Assembly: GCA_016222825.1 (NCBI GenBank) | Contig: JACRQF010000018.1 | Location: forward strand, 1 to 46,308 | Origin: Verrucomicrobiota bacterium | Lineage (GTDB): Bacteria; Verrucomicrobiota; Verrucomicrobiia; CAIQCK01 | Length of the DNA: 46,308 bases | Direction of reading: 5' to 3' | Shown: one piece after another, positions 29,031 through 37,019 of the stretch | Position numbering within the stretch: the first letter of the stretch is position 1 | How the letters are laid out: every line of letters begins with the position of its first letter | Notes under the pieces: model-generated | The model's database searches: none | What the model saw: only the letters and a program-made list of their open reading frames with translations | Told to the model about the DNA's origin: nothing | Program-made: the position numbers and the translations under genes

Positions 29031-29444
29031 ATTGTTTGGGGGCACTCGCCTCAGCGCGAGACGAGGCCTTGGTTTAAGCGCCGCCGGGAGCAGTGGGCCT
29101 GGTGGCAGCCATGCCCCGCGAGTCCGTCTGCCTCTGGATGTAGTCGAAAGTGGTGGGGGCTTGTCGCCAACGGCCTGCACCACCAAAATGGCCGGCACGG
29201 CGATCAGCGCAAGCACCAACCCCTATTCCACAAGCGACTAGCCGCTGTTCCCGGTTCCTTTATTTTTCATTCAACATCCTTTCAAGTCATCGTGACCCTA
29301 GAGCCACAGTCCGTATTTGGCATGTCGGGAGGCAGCGCGCGGGCAGTCGGGGTGGCACCCTACTTTTCGCGCCACGCTTCCCCGACGTGACAAGACCGCC
29401 TCGCTGGTGCGAGCATTGCCACAGTCGCGGTGGAGAATCACTCA

Positions 29445-29654
29445 ATGAACAACAACCACGGCCGTAAAAAGAACACCGGTATGGCCACGCTGGCGCCGCC
29501 GCCGTTGGCGTCCTGTCGCGCCCGGCACATCTTCAACAGCGATCAAGTCGAGTGCCTGTCGCCGGGCGGCAAAGGCTGCGCCTTCGTGCTGAACGTCGGC
29601 AGGAGCCGCATCTGCCTTCATCCGCAGCGCGATGACATTGCCGTGCGCGCTTGA
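29445..29654 (+). CDS. Possible small hypothetical protein
   Basis: A 69-residue frame from ATG 29445 with a weak GGAGAA 10 nt upstream. The C-terminal half has three Cys (CLSPGGKGCAF, RICLHP) and a regular ending, RDDIAVRA. No family recognised. It could equally be a remnant. Confidence 0.25.
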   Translation: MNNNHGRKKNTGMATLAPPPLASCRARHIFNSDQVECLSPGGKGCAFVLNVGRSRICLHPQRDDIAVRA

Positions 29655-29738
29655 GGCGTCCGGTGGGGCAAATCTCCGTTAATCGCTTGTCGGGGCACGG
29701 CGCGGAGAGGACAGTCGCGGCCGACGGTTGGTTACGGG

Positions 29739-29822
29739 CGTGATTTGCAGGGCTACGAACGCGATTTGCAGGGCTGCGAACGTGATTTGCAGGGCTGCGA
29801 ACGCGATTTGCAGGGGCCAAAA
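29739..29822. repeat. 21-nt tandem repeat (three copies plus a partial)
   Basis: Units at 29739, 29760 and 29781 begin CGTGATTTGCAGGG or CGCGATTTGCAGGG; a partial copy starts at 29802. On the - strand the units read as a heptapeptide, S-P-A-N-x-V-R. Period and heptad style match the array at the right edge of the window. Confidence 0.85.
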
Positions 29823-29922
29823 CCTGCCGATTCCTGAGGAAATTCGCTTGCCGACGCTCGCCGCGAGTAGGACAATCCCGGCCGCCAGTTGAAACCGTAA
29901 TCAGCCAGTGGAGGTCACGAAT

Positions 29923-30082
29923 ATGAACGGACGAAGCCGGAGAATGTGGGAACGGGCGGCGCTCTTCATCGCTGCGTCCGACCCCCCCCCCCGAAGGTTT
30001 CGACCTCTACTTCTGCGACGCCCCCAACGGCGCCGACGCCTACTCCGCCACCATCGCCATACCGCGAAGGACTGGGAAGTGA
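29923..30082 (+). pseudogene. Small gene interrupted at a run of 11 C
   Basis: The ATG at 29923 has a textbook GGAGG at 29909-29913. The frame begins MNGRSRRMWERAALFIAASD and runs into eleven Cs at 29982-29992. If ten Cs are assumed, it continues as PPPEGFDLYFCDAPNGAD and ends at TGA 30080-30082, a 52-residue protein. In the actual frame the protein turns into a long Arg-rich run. The region is either a frameshifted gene, a phase-variable gene, or a homopolymer sequencing error. No family known to me. Confidence 0.5.
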
Positions 30083-30085
30083 GAA

Positions 30086-30544
30086 GTGAAAGCGGAAACC
30101 AAACAGCGCATTGTCATTGCTTGCACTGGCATCCTGCTAGCTGAAGTGGGGGCGACAGCCGGATTGAGTTTGCCTCAGTTGGTAGATTGTATCCGTCTCT
30201 ACGGCTGGCCGCCTTTTAACCCTATTGGCGATGGTCCTCAAGGGATTGGCATGCTCATTTTTATTGTCGAGCGTTGTGCCACCACGAGCGTTTGCTTTCT
30301 CGTGTCACCAGCATTGCTAACGATGATTACATTTCATGTTGTGTGGCGCACTCGGCTCGCAATACATGCATTGATAACGATATCGCTTTCGTTCTTTCTT
30401 GGCCTGATATCAACTTTGATCTTTGCTATCGAACACATTGGCTGGGGAATCTTCCTCTTGTTGCTCAACCATGCAATCTCGCTAGCTATCGTTGTTGTTG
30501 TTGAGTTGCTCATGAAGGACAAGTTGCAGGCCAAATCTATCTGA
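30086..30544 (+). CDS. Hypothetical integral membrane protein, AT-richer than its surroundings
   Basis: A 152-residue protein starting at GTG 30086, 3 nt after the preceding stop. Hydrophobic segments occur at about 9-31, 52-72, 78-112 (two helices) and 115-142. It ends KDKLQAKSI. No family recognised. Codon choice (TTG, ATT, TTT, ATA in quantity) differs from the GC-rich neighbours, suggesting recent acquisition. Confidence 0.65.
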   Translation: MKAETKQRIVIACTGILLAEVGATAGLSLPQLVDCIRLYGWPPFNPIGDGPQGIGMLIFIVERCATTSVCFLVSPALLTMITFHVVWRTRLAIHALITISLSFFLGLISTLIFAIEHIGWGIFLLLLNHAISLAIVVVVELLMKDKLQAKSI

Positions 30545-30580
30545 GCGGCATCAAAGAGAAGCTGCACTGCACGTCGCCGC

Positions 30581-30608
30581 TTGTCATCGCCGTCCACTCG
30601 CCTATACT
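30581..30608 (+). promoter_or_regulatory. dnaE promoter, near-leaderless
   Basis: TTGTCA (30581-30586), a 16-nt spacer and TATACT (30603-30608). The -10 box ends 9 nt before the ATG at 30618, so transcription should begin within about 2-4 nt of the start codon. No ribosome site precedes the ATG. Confidence 0.6.
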
Positions 30609-30617
30609 CGTCGTCAC

Positions 30618-33600
30618 ATGAGTAGTCGCGCGGAATTTGTTCATCTACATCAACACACGGAGTTCAGCCTGCTGGACTCGGCGTGCGGGGTTGAGGCGGT
30701 GCCGCATCGGGCGCATGAGCTTCACATGCCTGCCGTGGCCATCACCGATCATGGGAACATGTTCGGGGTGATCGAGTTTTACAAGGCGGCGGAGAAGAAC
30801 GGGGTGAAGCCGATCATCGGGTGCGAGTTGTATGTGGCGCCCGGCAGCCGGCACGACAAGCAGGCGATGAACGCGCGCGAGGCGGCCCATCATCTGGTGG
30901 TGCTGGCGCGGGACACGACCGGTTACGCGAATCTGGTAAAGCTGGTGACGGCGGCGCATCTGGAGGGGTTCTACTACAAGCCGCGGGTGGACAAGGAGCT
31001 GCTGGCGCAGCACGCGAAGGGATTGATCGCGCTGACGAGCTGCATGAAGGGCGAGGTGCCGCAGAAGCTCGGCGAGGACCAGCCGAAGCAGGCGCGGGCG
31101 GCGGCGGAGCAGTTGCGGCAGATTTTCGAGCCGGAGTGTTTTTATCTGGAGCTGCAGGACCACGGGCTGGAGTTGCAGCGGAAGGTGAACCGCAGCCTGC
31201 GGACGATGGCGAAGGAGATGGGCCTGCCGTTGGTGGCGACGAACGATGTGCACTACATCAAGCCGGAGCATTCGCACGCGCACGACTGCCTGATCTGCAT
31301 CGGGCACCAGACGACGCTGACCGACGAGAAGCGGATGCGGTATTCGAGCGACCAGTTTTACATGAAGTCGGCGGAGGAGATGGCGAAGCTTTTCGCCGAG
31401 GTGCCGGAGGCGTTGAAGAACACGCTGGCCATCGCCGAGCAGTGCAACCTGCGGATTGGTTTCGGCGGGAACCTTTATCCCAACTTCGATCCGCCGGCCG
31501 GCGAGTCGCGGGAAGGGTATCTGCGGAAGCTTTGCATCGAGGGCGTGCGGCGGCGGTATGACTTCGACGCGGCCGAGCCGCAGACGCCGGACCAGCACGC
31601 GGTGGTCCAGCGGATGAACCGGGAGCTGAAGATCATCCAGGACACCGGCTTCGTCAGCTACTTCCTGATCGTCGGCGATTTCGTGAGCTACGCGAAGCAG
31701 CGGAAGATTCCCGTCGGCTGCCGCGGCTCGGCGGCCGGTTCGCTGGTGACGTATCTGCTGGACATCAGCGCGGTGGACCCGTTGCGCTACGGGCTGCTGT
31801 TCGAGCGGTTCCTGAACCCCGAGCGCGTCAGCCCGCCGGACATTGACATTGACCTCAGCGACGCGCGGCGCGGCGAGGTGATCGAATACGTGCGCAACAA
31901 ATACGGCGAGAAGAGCGTGGCGCAGATCGTGACGTTCGGCACGCTCGGCGCGAAGTCGGTGGTGCGCGACGTGGCGCGCGTGATGGGCCTGCCCTACGGC
32001 GACGGCGACCGCGTGGCGCGGATGATTCCGCCCGACCTGGGCATGACGCTGCACAAGGCGTTGCAGGTGAGCGCGGAGATGAAGGACGCCCACGAGAACG
32101 AGCCGCAGGTGCGCGAGATCGTCGAGACGGCCGTGGTGTTGGAGGGACTGGCGCGCAACAGCTCCACGCACGCCGCCGGCGTCGTCATCGGCGCGCAGCC
32201 GCTCAACGAAGTCATCCCGCTCACGCGCGACCAAAACGGTGCCATCATCACGCAGTATGCGATGGGGCCGTTGGGCGACCTGGGGTTGTTGAAGATGGAC
32301 TTCCTCGGCTTGCGCACGCTGACGGTGATCGCCGACGCCGTGCAGCGCATCCGCGAGACGCGCGGCATCGAACTCGACATCGAGCACCTGCCGCTGGACG
32401 ACAAGCCCAGTTACGAGCTGCTCAACCGCGGCGACACGGTCGGCGTGTTCCAGCTTGAATCCAGCGGGATGCGCGACCTTTGCCGGAAGTTCGTCATCGA
32501 GCGGCTGGAGCACATCATCGCCCTCATCGCGCTCTACCGCCCCGGCCCGATGGAGCTGATTCCGTCGTTCATCGCGCGCAAAGCCGGCCGCGAGGAGATC
32601 ATCTACGAGCATTCGTTGCTGGAGCCGATCTGCCGCGAAACCTACGGCATCATGATCTACCAGGAGCAGGTCATGCAGGCGGCGCAGGCGCTCGGCGGCT
32701 ACACGCTCGGCGGCGCGGATCTGTTGCGCCGTGCGATGAGCAAGAAGAAGCCCGAAGAGATGGCGAAGCAGCGGGAGAAGTTCGTCAAAGGCGCGCGAGA
32801 GAAGAACAAGATTCCAGAAGCGAAGGCGGAGAAGATTTTCGACCTGCTCGACAAGTTCTCAGGCTACGGCTTCAACAAGTCGCACGCCGCCGCCTACGGC
32901 CTCATCGCCTACCAGACCGCTTACCTCAAGGCGAACTACCCGGTCGAGTTCATGGCCGCGTTGCTCTCCAGTGAAATCGGCAACCAGGACAAGCTCGTCG
33001 TGTTCACCGGGGAGGCGCGCGAGATGGGCATCGAGGTGTTGCCGCCCGACGTGAACACCAGCCCGCTGAGCTTCGGCGTGGCATTGGACGAGAATGACAA
33101 GGGGCCGGGCAAGCTTCGCTTCGGTCTCGCGGCCATCAAGGGCGTCGGCGAGATCGCGGTGCAGGCCATCATCGCTGGCCGGGAAAACGGCCCGTTCAAG
33201 AGCCTGTTCGACTTTTGTGAGCGCGTGGACACCCGTGCCTGCAACCGCAAGACCATCGAGGCGCTGGCCAAATGCGGCGCGTTTGATTTCACCGGCCAGC
33301 CGCGGATGCAGATCTTCAACGAGATCGAGCAGGCGCTCGGCCGCGCCGCCTCGGTGCAGCGCGACAAGGCGCAGGGGCAGGTGTCGCTGTTTGGCGCGCT
33401 CGACGGCGACATTCCGGCGACGGTGATCAAGCGCACCAAGACGGAGAAGGCCGAGGAATGGCCGCAGAACCAGTTGCTCGCGTTCGAGAAGGAACTGCTC
33501 GGCTTCTACCTCTCCGGCCATCCGCTGGCGCAGCACGCGAAGCTGCTGGAGCGCTACGAGATCCACTCGACCGAGAAACTGCGCGAGCTTGAGAACCAGG

Positions 33601-34166
33601 CGGCGACGCGGCTTGGCGGCATCGTGGTGGACGTGGTGCAGCGCATTTCATCGAAGACAAACAAGCCGTGGGCCGCGATCACGGTGGAGGACCTGCACGG
33701 CACGGTTGAGGTGCTTTGTTTCAACGAGGCGTTTGACCAGGCCCGGCCGCATTTCGAGACCGGCAAAGCCATCTTCGTGATGGGCAACGTGGACAAGCGG
33801 GAGGAGAAGGCGAAGATATTTGGTCGCGAGATCGTTCCGCTGGACGAGGTGATGCGCCGTTACACGAAGCAGGTGCATCTGCGCGTCCACGCCGCGCGCA
33901 CAAAGCCGGAGCAGCTCGAAAAGGTTCGCGACATCGTCAGCCGCCATTCCGGCAGCGTGCCGTTGTTCATTTGCTTCATCATGCCCGGCGGCGAACTGGT
34001 CTTTGCCGACACGCACGACGGCTTCAAGGTGTTGCCGTCGGAAGAATTGGCGAAAGAACTCGAAGCCGTTCTCGGCAAAGACACCGTTTATTTCAAGCCC
34101 GACACCTCCGTGCCGAGGCAGGAATCCGGCCGCGAGCGTTGGCAGAAGCGTGGAGGGGGCGAGTAG
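30618..34166 (+). CDS. dnaE: DNA polymerase III alpha subunit
   Basis: A 1182-residue replicative polymerase. The PHP domain begins HLHQHTEFSLLD with metal-type His9, His11 and His13. The C-family palm holds Asp408 and Asp410 in PDIDIDLSD and Asp561 in KMDFLGLRTL, matching the E. coli triad 401/403/555. The finger region GCRGSAAGSLVTYLL, the beta-clamp/HhH part (SHAAAYGLIAYQTAYLKANYP) and the C-terminal OB fold (LGGIVVDVVQRISSKTNKPWAAITVEDL) are intact. The length is that of DnaE1. PHP residues look conserved, so proofreading or phosphatase function may be retained. Confidence 0.97.
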   Translation: MSSRAEFVHLHQHTEFSLLDSACGVEAVPHRAHELHMPAVAITDHGNMFGVIEFYKAAEKNGVKPIIGCELYVAPGSRHDKQAMNAREAAHHLVVLARDTTGYANLVKLVTAAHLEGFYYKPRVDKELLAQHAKGLIALTSCMKGEVPQKLGEDQPKQARAAAEQLRQIFEPECFYLELQDHGLELQRKVNRSLRTMAKEMGLPLVATNDVHYIKPEHSHAHDCLICIGHQTTLTDEKRMRYSSDQFYMKSAEEMAKLFAEVPEALKNTLAIAEQCNLRIGFGGNLYPNFDPPAGESREGYLRKLCIEGVRRRYDFDAAEPQTPDQHAVVQRMNRELKIIQDTGFVSYFLIVGDFVSYAKQRKIPVGCRGSAAGSLVTYLLDISAVDPLRYGLLFERFLNPERVSPPDIDIDLSDARRGEVIEYVRNKYGEKSVAQIVTFGTLGAKSVVRDVARVMGLPYGDGDRVARMIPPDLGMTLHKALQVSAEMKDAHENEPQVREIVETAVVLEGLARNSSTHAAGVVIGAQPLNEVIPLTRDQNGAIITQYAMGPLGDLGLLKMDFLGLRTLTVIADAVQRIRETRGIELDIEHLPLDDKPSYELLNRGDTVGVFQLESSGMRDLCRKFVIERLEHIIALIALYRPGPMELIPSFIARKAGREEIIYEHSLLEPICRETYGIMIYQEQVMQAAQALGGYTLGGADLLRRAMSKKKPEEMAKQREKFVKGAREKNKIPEAKAEKIFDLLDKFSGYGFNKSHAAAYGLIAYQTAYLKANYPVEFMAALLSSEIGNQDKLVVFTGEAREMGIEVLPPDVNTSPLSFGVALDENDKGPGKLRFGLAAIKGVGEIAVQAIIAGRENGPFKSLFDFCERVDTRACNRKTIEALAKCGAFDFTGQPRMQIFNEIEQALGRAASVQRDKAQGQVSLFGALDGDIPATVIKRTKTEKAEEWPQNQLLAFEKELLGFYLSGHPLAQHAKLLERYEIHSTEKLRELENQAATRLGGIVVDVVQRISSKTNKPWAAITVEDLHGTVEVLCFNEAFDQARPHFETGKAIFVMGNVDKREEKAKIFGREIVPLDEVMRRYTKQVHLRVHAARTKPEQLEKVRDIVSRHSGSVPLFICFIMPGGELVFADTHDGFKVLPSEELAKELEAVLGKDTVYFKPDTSVPRQESGRERWQKRGGGE

Positions 34167-34187
34167 AGCCAGCCCGGCTCTTTGTCT

Positions 34188-35399
34188 TCAAAGCTGTTCA
34201 GTAACGCTTGCCGACGCGACCATCGGCTTGTGATTCCGGCGCAGCCAGACGAGGGCGGCCAAACCGATGAACAGCACGCCATTCACCGCCCATGTGCTGG
34301 CGTTTGGACTTGCCGGCGCGAACTGGAGAGCAGCAGCGCCGATGGCGTGGCCGAGGAAGTTGCCGGCGCCGATGGCTGCCTCGTGCAGGCCACCATGCTC
34401 GCCTTTTGTCTCGCCGACGTCCATTGAGTAAAAGAGTGACGAGTAGTAGATCAGTCCGGCAGCAAAGCCGAAAGAGATCTGGCCCAGCGCCACCAGCCAG
34501 AGATTCGGCGACAGCAGGATCAGCAGGAACCCCACAATCAACCCGAGGAACGACGCGAGCAGCCAGCGGAACCGGTAATGCCAGCCGGTCCATCGCCACA
34601 GCCACACGAACATCCCGAATCGGGCAAAGAACCAGATGGAGCAGAACAGCCCGCTCTGGGCGACGGTGAGCTCGAACTTTTGCGCAAGGCCGGGAATCAC
34701 CGCCAGCATGGTGTTCATCGCGACGTAGGCGAACGGATTTGCCAGCCAGGCCATCTTCATGAATGTTGCCGGGCTGACGGGTTGCTTGAACGCGATGGCC
34801 TCCGGATGATGCACAGGCGCGGGCGGCGGTGGCGGCTCAACCGCGATCGGCTGGCGTTCGAGCCAGAACAGCGCCAGCAGTTGGCCGAGATGAATGATCG
34901 CCGGCAACCAGAAGAGGCTGGCCTTGCCGAGGTGTTCAAAGAACGCGCCGCCAACCAGAAATGCCACCGCCGTGCTGCCTGCCCAGGTGATGTTGTAGAT
35001 GCCCACCATTCGCGGAATCTCATCCGGCGGCTCGCCTTCGGTGACGAGCGCTTCGATGGCCGGCCACGTGAAACTCACCGCAAGCATCCAGCCGCCAAAG
35101 GTGGCGAGCTTGGCCCACATCGGTGACAGCAGCAGGCCGGCTAGAAAGCAGAGGATGAGGCCAATGAAGCTCACGCGTAACGAGGCGTGGCAACCGAACC
35201 GTTGCGCAAACCGTCCCGCCTGCCAGGAGGCGACGAGGTAGATCAGGCCGTTGACGGCGCTGACGGCGAGGTTGTCGCGGTTGCCAAAGCCGAAATCATC
35301 TCGCAGCAGGAAGAACAAGTAGTTGGAATAGAACGACGCCGCGAAGGCGGTGGTGCCTTCGAAGGCGAAGTAGAAAGCTTTTCGTTGGTGCCGGGTCAT
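34188..35399 (-). CDS. MFS transporter
   Basis: A 403-residue, about 12-segment membrane transporter with the central loop at roughly 185-215 (Pro-rich EPPPPPAPVHHPEA). The loop 2-3 region reads ASWQAGRFAQRFGCHASLR, a variant of the MFS G-x3-D-R-x-G-R motif. Substrate unknown. It lies 32 nt after a Nudix gene on the same strand, probably one transcript, and converges on dnaE. Confidence 0.85.
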   Translation of the reverse strand: MTRHQRKAFYFAFEGTTAFAASFYSNYLFFLLRDDFGFGNRDNLAVSAVNGLIYLVASWQAGRFAQRFGCHASLRVSFIGLILCFLAGLLLSPMWAKLATFGGWMLAVSFTWPAIEALVTEGEPPDEIPRMVGIYNITWAGSTAVAFLVGGAFFEHLGKASLFWLPAIIHLGQLLALFWLERQPIAVEPPPPPAPVHHPEAIAFKQPVSPATFMKMAWLANPFAYVAMNTMLAVIPGLAQKFELTVAQSGLFCSIWFFARFGMFVWLWRWTGWHYRFRWLLASFLGLIVGFLLILLSPNLWLVALGQISFGFAAGLIYYSSLFYSMDVGETKGEHGGLHEAAIGAGNFLGHAIGAAALQFAPASPNASTWAVNGVLFIGLAALVWLRRNHKPMVASASVTEQL

Positions 35400-35431
35400 G
35401 GATGAAGAAACGGGACGGGTGTGGGGCGCGC

Positions 35432-35890
35432 TCAGCCTTCAATTTCATCGAGCGCTTTGCGGCAATACCACTTCACCGCGTCGGTCATGGGTGGTTGAAG
35501 CGAGTCAAGGTCGGCCGACGAACACCAGCGGATGTCGTGGTGCTCGCCGGCGGAAAGCTTGAGCTGGCCGCTGCGAGGTCGCGCCCAGTAAATCATGCCG
35601 ATGTGCTCATGCGTGTCGGTGATTCGGTGGATGTCGAGGAAGCGCGGGGCAATTAGAGCGCGACTGCCTGGCCCGGTGGTCGGCGGGCGCGTGCCAAGCA
35701 GTTCCACGTCCAAGCCGCTTTCTTCCCTGGCCTCGCGGAGCGCAGCGGCCTCCGGGTCTTCGCCCAACTCGATGTGGCCGCCAAGCGGCAGCCACATATC
35801 GAGGTTGCGGTGATGGATGAGCAACACCTTGCGTTTGTGGATAACAAGAATCGCCACCGTGAAATCTATCTTTTCGTGTATGTGCGCCAT
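35432..35890 (-). CDS. Nudix hydrolase
   Basis: A 152-residue protein with a perfect Nudix box, G38-x5-E44-x7-R52-E53-x2-E56-E57-x-G59-L60. N-terminal IDFTVAILVIHKRKVLLI and the C-terminal EHHDIRWCSSADL are of the general MutT/NUDT class; the substrate could be a nucleoside diphosphate derivative. The ATG at 35890 starts the domain cleanly; an extra in-frame stretch upstream is ignored. Confidence 0.87.
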   Translation of the reverse strand: MAHIHEKIDFTVAILVIHKRKVLLIHHRNLDMWLPLGGHIELGEDPEAAALREAREESGLDVELLGTRPPTTGPGSRALIAPRFLDIHRITDTHEHIGMIYWARPRSGQLKLSAGEHHDIRWCSSADLDSLQPPMTDAVKWYCRKALDEIEG

Positions 35891-36310
35891 GCGAGGTGAG
35901 TGTGGAGGGTGGAAGCCGAATAGTGAACTGCAAAACTGCACATGCCGACGGTGGTGATGAGGGTGCGATCAAGCAGTTGGAGGCAGACTGCGATGGATGT
36001 GGCGTTGGCTTCTGCGACATGCGCTTGCAACCAGACGTTCCTCCGCCCAGGCCAGCAGCGGAAGTTTCCTTCTGGCAATCAGTCGCGCAAGCACTTCTTG
36101 GTGCGTTGCGGGGCCAACTGGCGGAAGATGCCGGCCACGAAGAAGCCCGATCGCTCGATATGGCCGTGCATCACGCAACGCGCCCAACCTTGCATGTGGG
36201 CAGCCAGCCGTCCCCATCGTGTGTTGATTGTTTCTAGCTTCACACTTGTTTAGACAGGATCGGGGGCGAATCCATTCAGGGGGCAGGGCGGTTGCCGCTT
36301 GGACTTCCAC
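35891..36310. other. Stretch without a recognisable gene
   Basis: 420 nt between the Nudix and LysM genes. Frames exist on both strands but none has a convincing start, ribosome site or family resemblance. On the - strand an ATG-initiated frame near 36190-36075 (about 38 codons, beginning MQGWARCVMHGH) ends early, and the adjacent frames look like a decayed gene. No terminator or tRNA seen. Confidence 0.5.
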
Positions 36311-36976
36311 CTACTGCTTCGGGATGAACAGCTTCTGGCCGATATAGACGGTGTCGCCTTTGAGGTTGTTGGCCTTCTTGAGGGCGTCCACGGTCGTGTT
36401 GTAAGCCTTGGCGATGGCACTGAGCGACTGGCCTTTCTCGATGGTGTGCTCGTAGCCTTGCTCCGCGCCGCCCGCGGCGGATGCACCGGCTGCGCCGGGG
36501 CTGGCGGTGGTCCGCTTGCCGGAGGGCACGCGCCCGGCGGGCGTGGCGCCCGCGCCCGACGAACTCGCGCGGCGCGAGATGCCGCTCGTGCCCGCGCCAA
36601 TCTTCTGAAGCTCGGCGGTGACCTGGTTGATGATGACCTCCGCGTCATGCTTGCGGGCGTTGTCCACGGCGTTTATGCGCGAGTCGAGCCGCTGGATTTC
36701 CGAGGCCGCAACGCCGCCGCCCGCCGCCGCCGCGGCGATCTGCTGGCGAACAGAGGCGACTTCCTGGTGGAGCCGCTCGTAATTGACCTGCAACGCTTGC
36801 ACGTCGCCGGCGGCCTTGTTGATGCGCTCTTCCAGAATGCGCATGTCGGCGCGGAGGTTGGAAATGGCCGGGTCTTCGACGGGGGCACGGCGCTGCGTGT
36901 AACCGGTGGTCTGACAGGCCACCAGCGCGACGCTGAGGCTGGCAAAGATCAAAGCTGCGGTGCGATAGGGTTTCAT
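36311..36976 (-). CDS. LysM-domain lipoprotein with coiled coil
   Basis: A 221-residue exported protein. The signal peptide ends in the lipobox LVAC, giving lipidated Cys21. A long coiled coil covers about 38-128; a Ser/Ala/Gly linker follows; a C-terminal LysM (about 172-219, YEHTIEKGQSLSAIAKAYN) should bind peptidoglycan. It probably tethers the outer membrane to the wall or positions an envelope factor. It lies 43 nt after ligA on the same strand. Confidence 0.85.
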   Translation of the reverse strand: MKPYRTAALIFASLSVALVACQTTGYTQRRAPVEDPAISNLRADMRILEERINKAAGDVQALQVNYERLHQEVASVRQQIAAAAAGGGVAASEIQRLDSRINAVDNARKHDAEVIINQVTAELQKIGAGTSGISRRASSSGAGATPAGRVPSGKRTTASPGAAGASAAGGAEQGYEHTIEKGQSLSAIAKAYNTTVDALKKANNLKGDTVYIGQKLFIPKQ

Positions 36977-37019
36977 GGTTCGTGACTCGTAACTGGTGAT
37001 TCGTGATCCGTGACGGCTG

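Larger units (their letters stand above)
29031..29907. other. Gene-poor accessory stretch
   Basis: About 880 nt with no confidently coding frame. It holds a short possible gene (29445-29654), a 21-nt tandem repeat (29739-29822) and no recognisable tRNA or mobile-element gene. Base composition is mixed. Confidence 0.6.

Noticed and set aside
29031..29219. N-terminal membrane extension of the GGCT-like protein
   Set aside because: In-frame hydrophobic stretch is followed by a Pro/Arg-rich segment, whereas the ATG at 29030 gives the normal family start.
29739..29822. CRISPR array
   Set aside because: The repeats are head to tail with a 21-nt period and no spacers; no cas gene is nearby.
30645..32612. 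A 655-codon antisense frame in dnaE
   Set aside because: Reversed GC-rich coding artefact; dnaE is complete on the other strand.
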